DNA of 64,000 nucleotides from Planctomycetota bacterium (lineage in GTDB: Bacteria; Planctomycetota; Phycisphaerae; Phycisphaerales; Phycisphaeraceae), in the NCBI GenBank assembly GCA_016350165.1, contig CP066225.1:3472001-3536000 (forward strand), in the 5' to 3' direction. Positions 63,964-64,000 of this stretch are shown here, one piece after another. A model generated the notes under the pieces. That model ran no database searches. It saw only the letters and a program-made list of their open reading frames with translations, and had not been told where the DNA came from. A program made the translations under genes and the position numbers. Positions within the stretch are counted from its first letter, which is position 1, and each line of letters opens with the position of its first letter.

Positions 63964-64000
63964 TGCGATATTCGGCCTTGAATCAGAGTTCGTACTCTAA

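Overview
The window reads as chromosomal DNA of a planctomycete, most likely class Phycisphaerae. The main clues are two secreted proteins ending in PEP-CTERM sorting signals, several membrane proteins with a short N-terminal CxxC...CPECG zinc ribbon, a K+-dependent-type membrane pyrophosphatase, a serine-type sulfatase, and an EF-Tu whose switch I differs from the usual RGITI form. This is inferred from protein reading alone. I see no insertion sequence, prophage, rRNA operon or CRISPR array.

Layout. 1-9.7 kb: a repeat-rich non-coding stretch, then exported proteins (MBL-fold hydrolase, esterase with acidic tail, M14 peptidase with PEP-CTERM, lipoprotein, large exported protein). 9.9-15.9 kb: mnmA, murB and cytochrome bd oxidase cydAB. 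16-19.2 kb: two tandem secreted paralogues, the first cut by an in-frame stop. 19.8-27.6 kb: rpsU, hppA, rsfS, a coiled-coil/HTH protein, a polytopic membrane protein and an RdgC-like protein. 27.6-34 kb: arginase, a royal-jelly/yellow-type propeller, dapA, a two-gene operon with a free-standing LarC C-terminal domain, tilS and a TGA-interrupted small membrane ORF. 34.4-44.6 kb: a CBM9-like PEP-CTERM protein, then a long leftward run (DHFR-like, two zinc-ribbon paralogues, LOG-type hydrolase, rplT-rpmI, exported propeller, GNAT, sulfatase). 44.9-55.6 kb: dnaN, iscX, a DUF4442 protein, rmuC, a GT4 glycosyltransferase, a lysine 6-aminotransferase-like gene and a divergent yeiH/LysR pair. 56.3-64 kb: an AT-rich gene with an Rx4H HEPN-type motif, then the translation cluster tRNA-Thr - tuf - rpmG - (two foreign genes) - tRNA-Trp - secE - nusG on the minus strand, and a NifU-like scaffold.

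Three features are not explained by ordinary annotation. (1) G-versus-C strand skew flips about every 6-10 kb regardless of gene direction, with sharp switches near or inside genes (about 15.0, 25.4, 35.3, 44.4 and 54.8 kb). (2) A 15-bp palindrome, CTAAY-N5-RTTAG, occurs 12 times exactly and 4 more times with one mismatch, mostly just after stop codons; roughly 0.3 exact copies would be expected by chance. (3) Several gene-free regions share a dispersed non-coding repeat family built around GTGCGCAC/GCGCGCAC palindromes, partly with a 20-bp leading motif. All counts were made by eye and should be recomputed.
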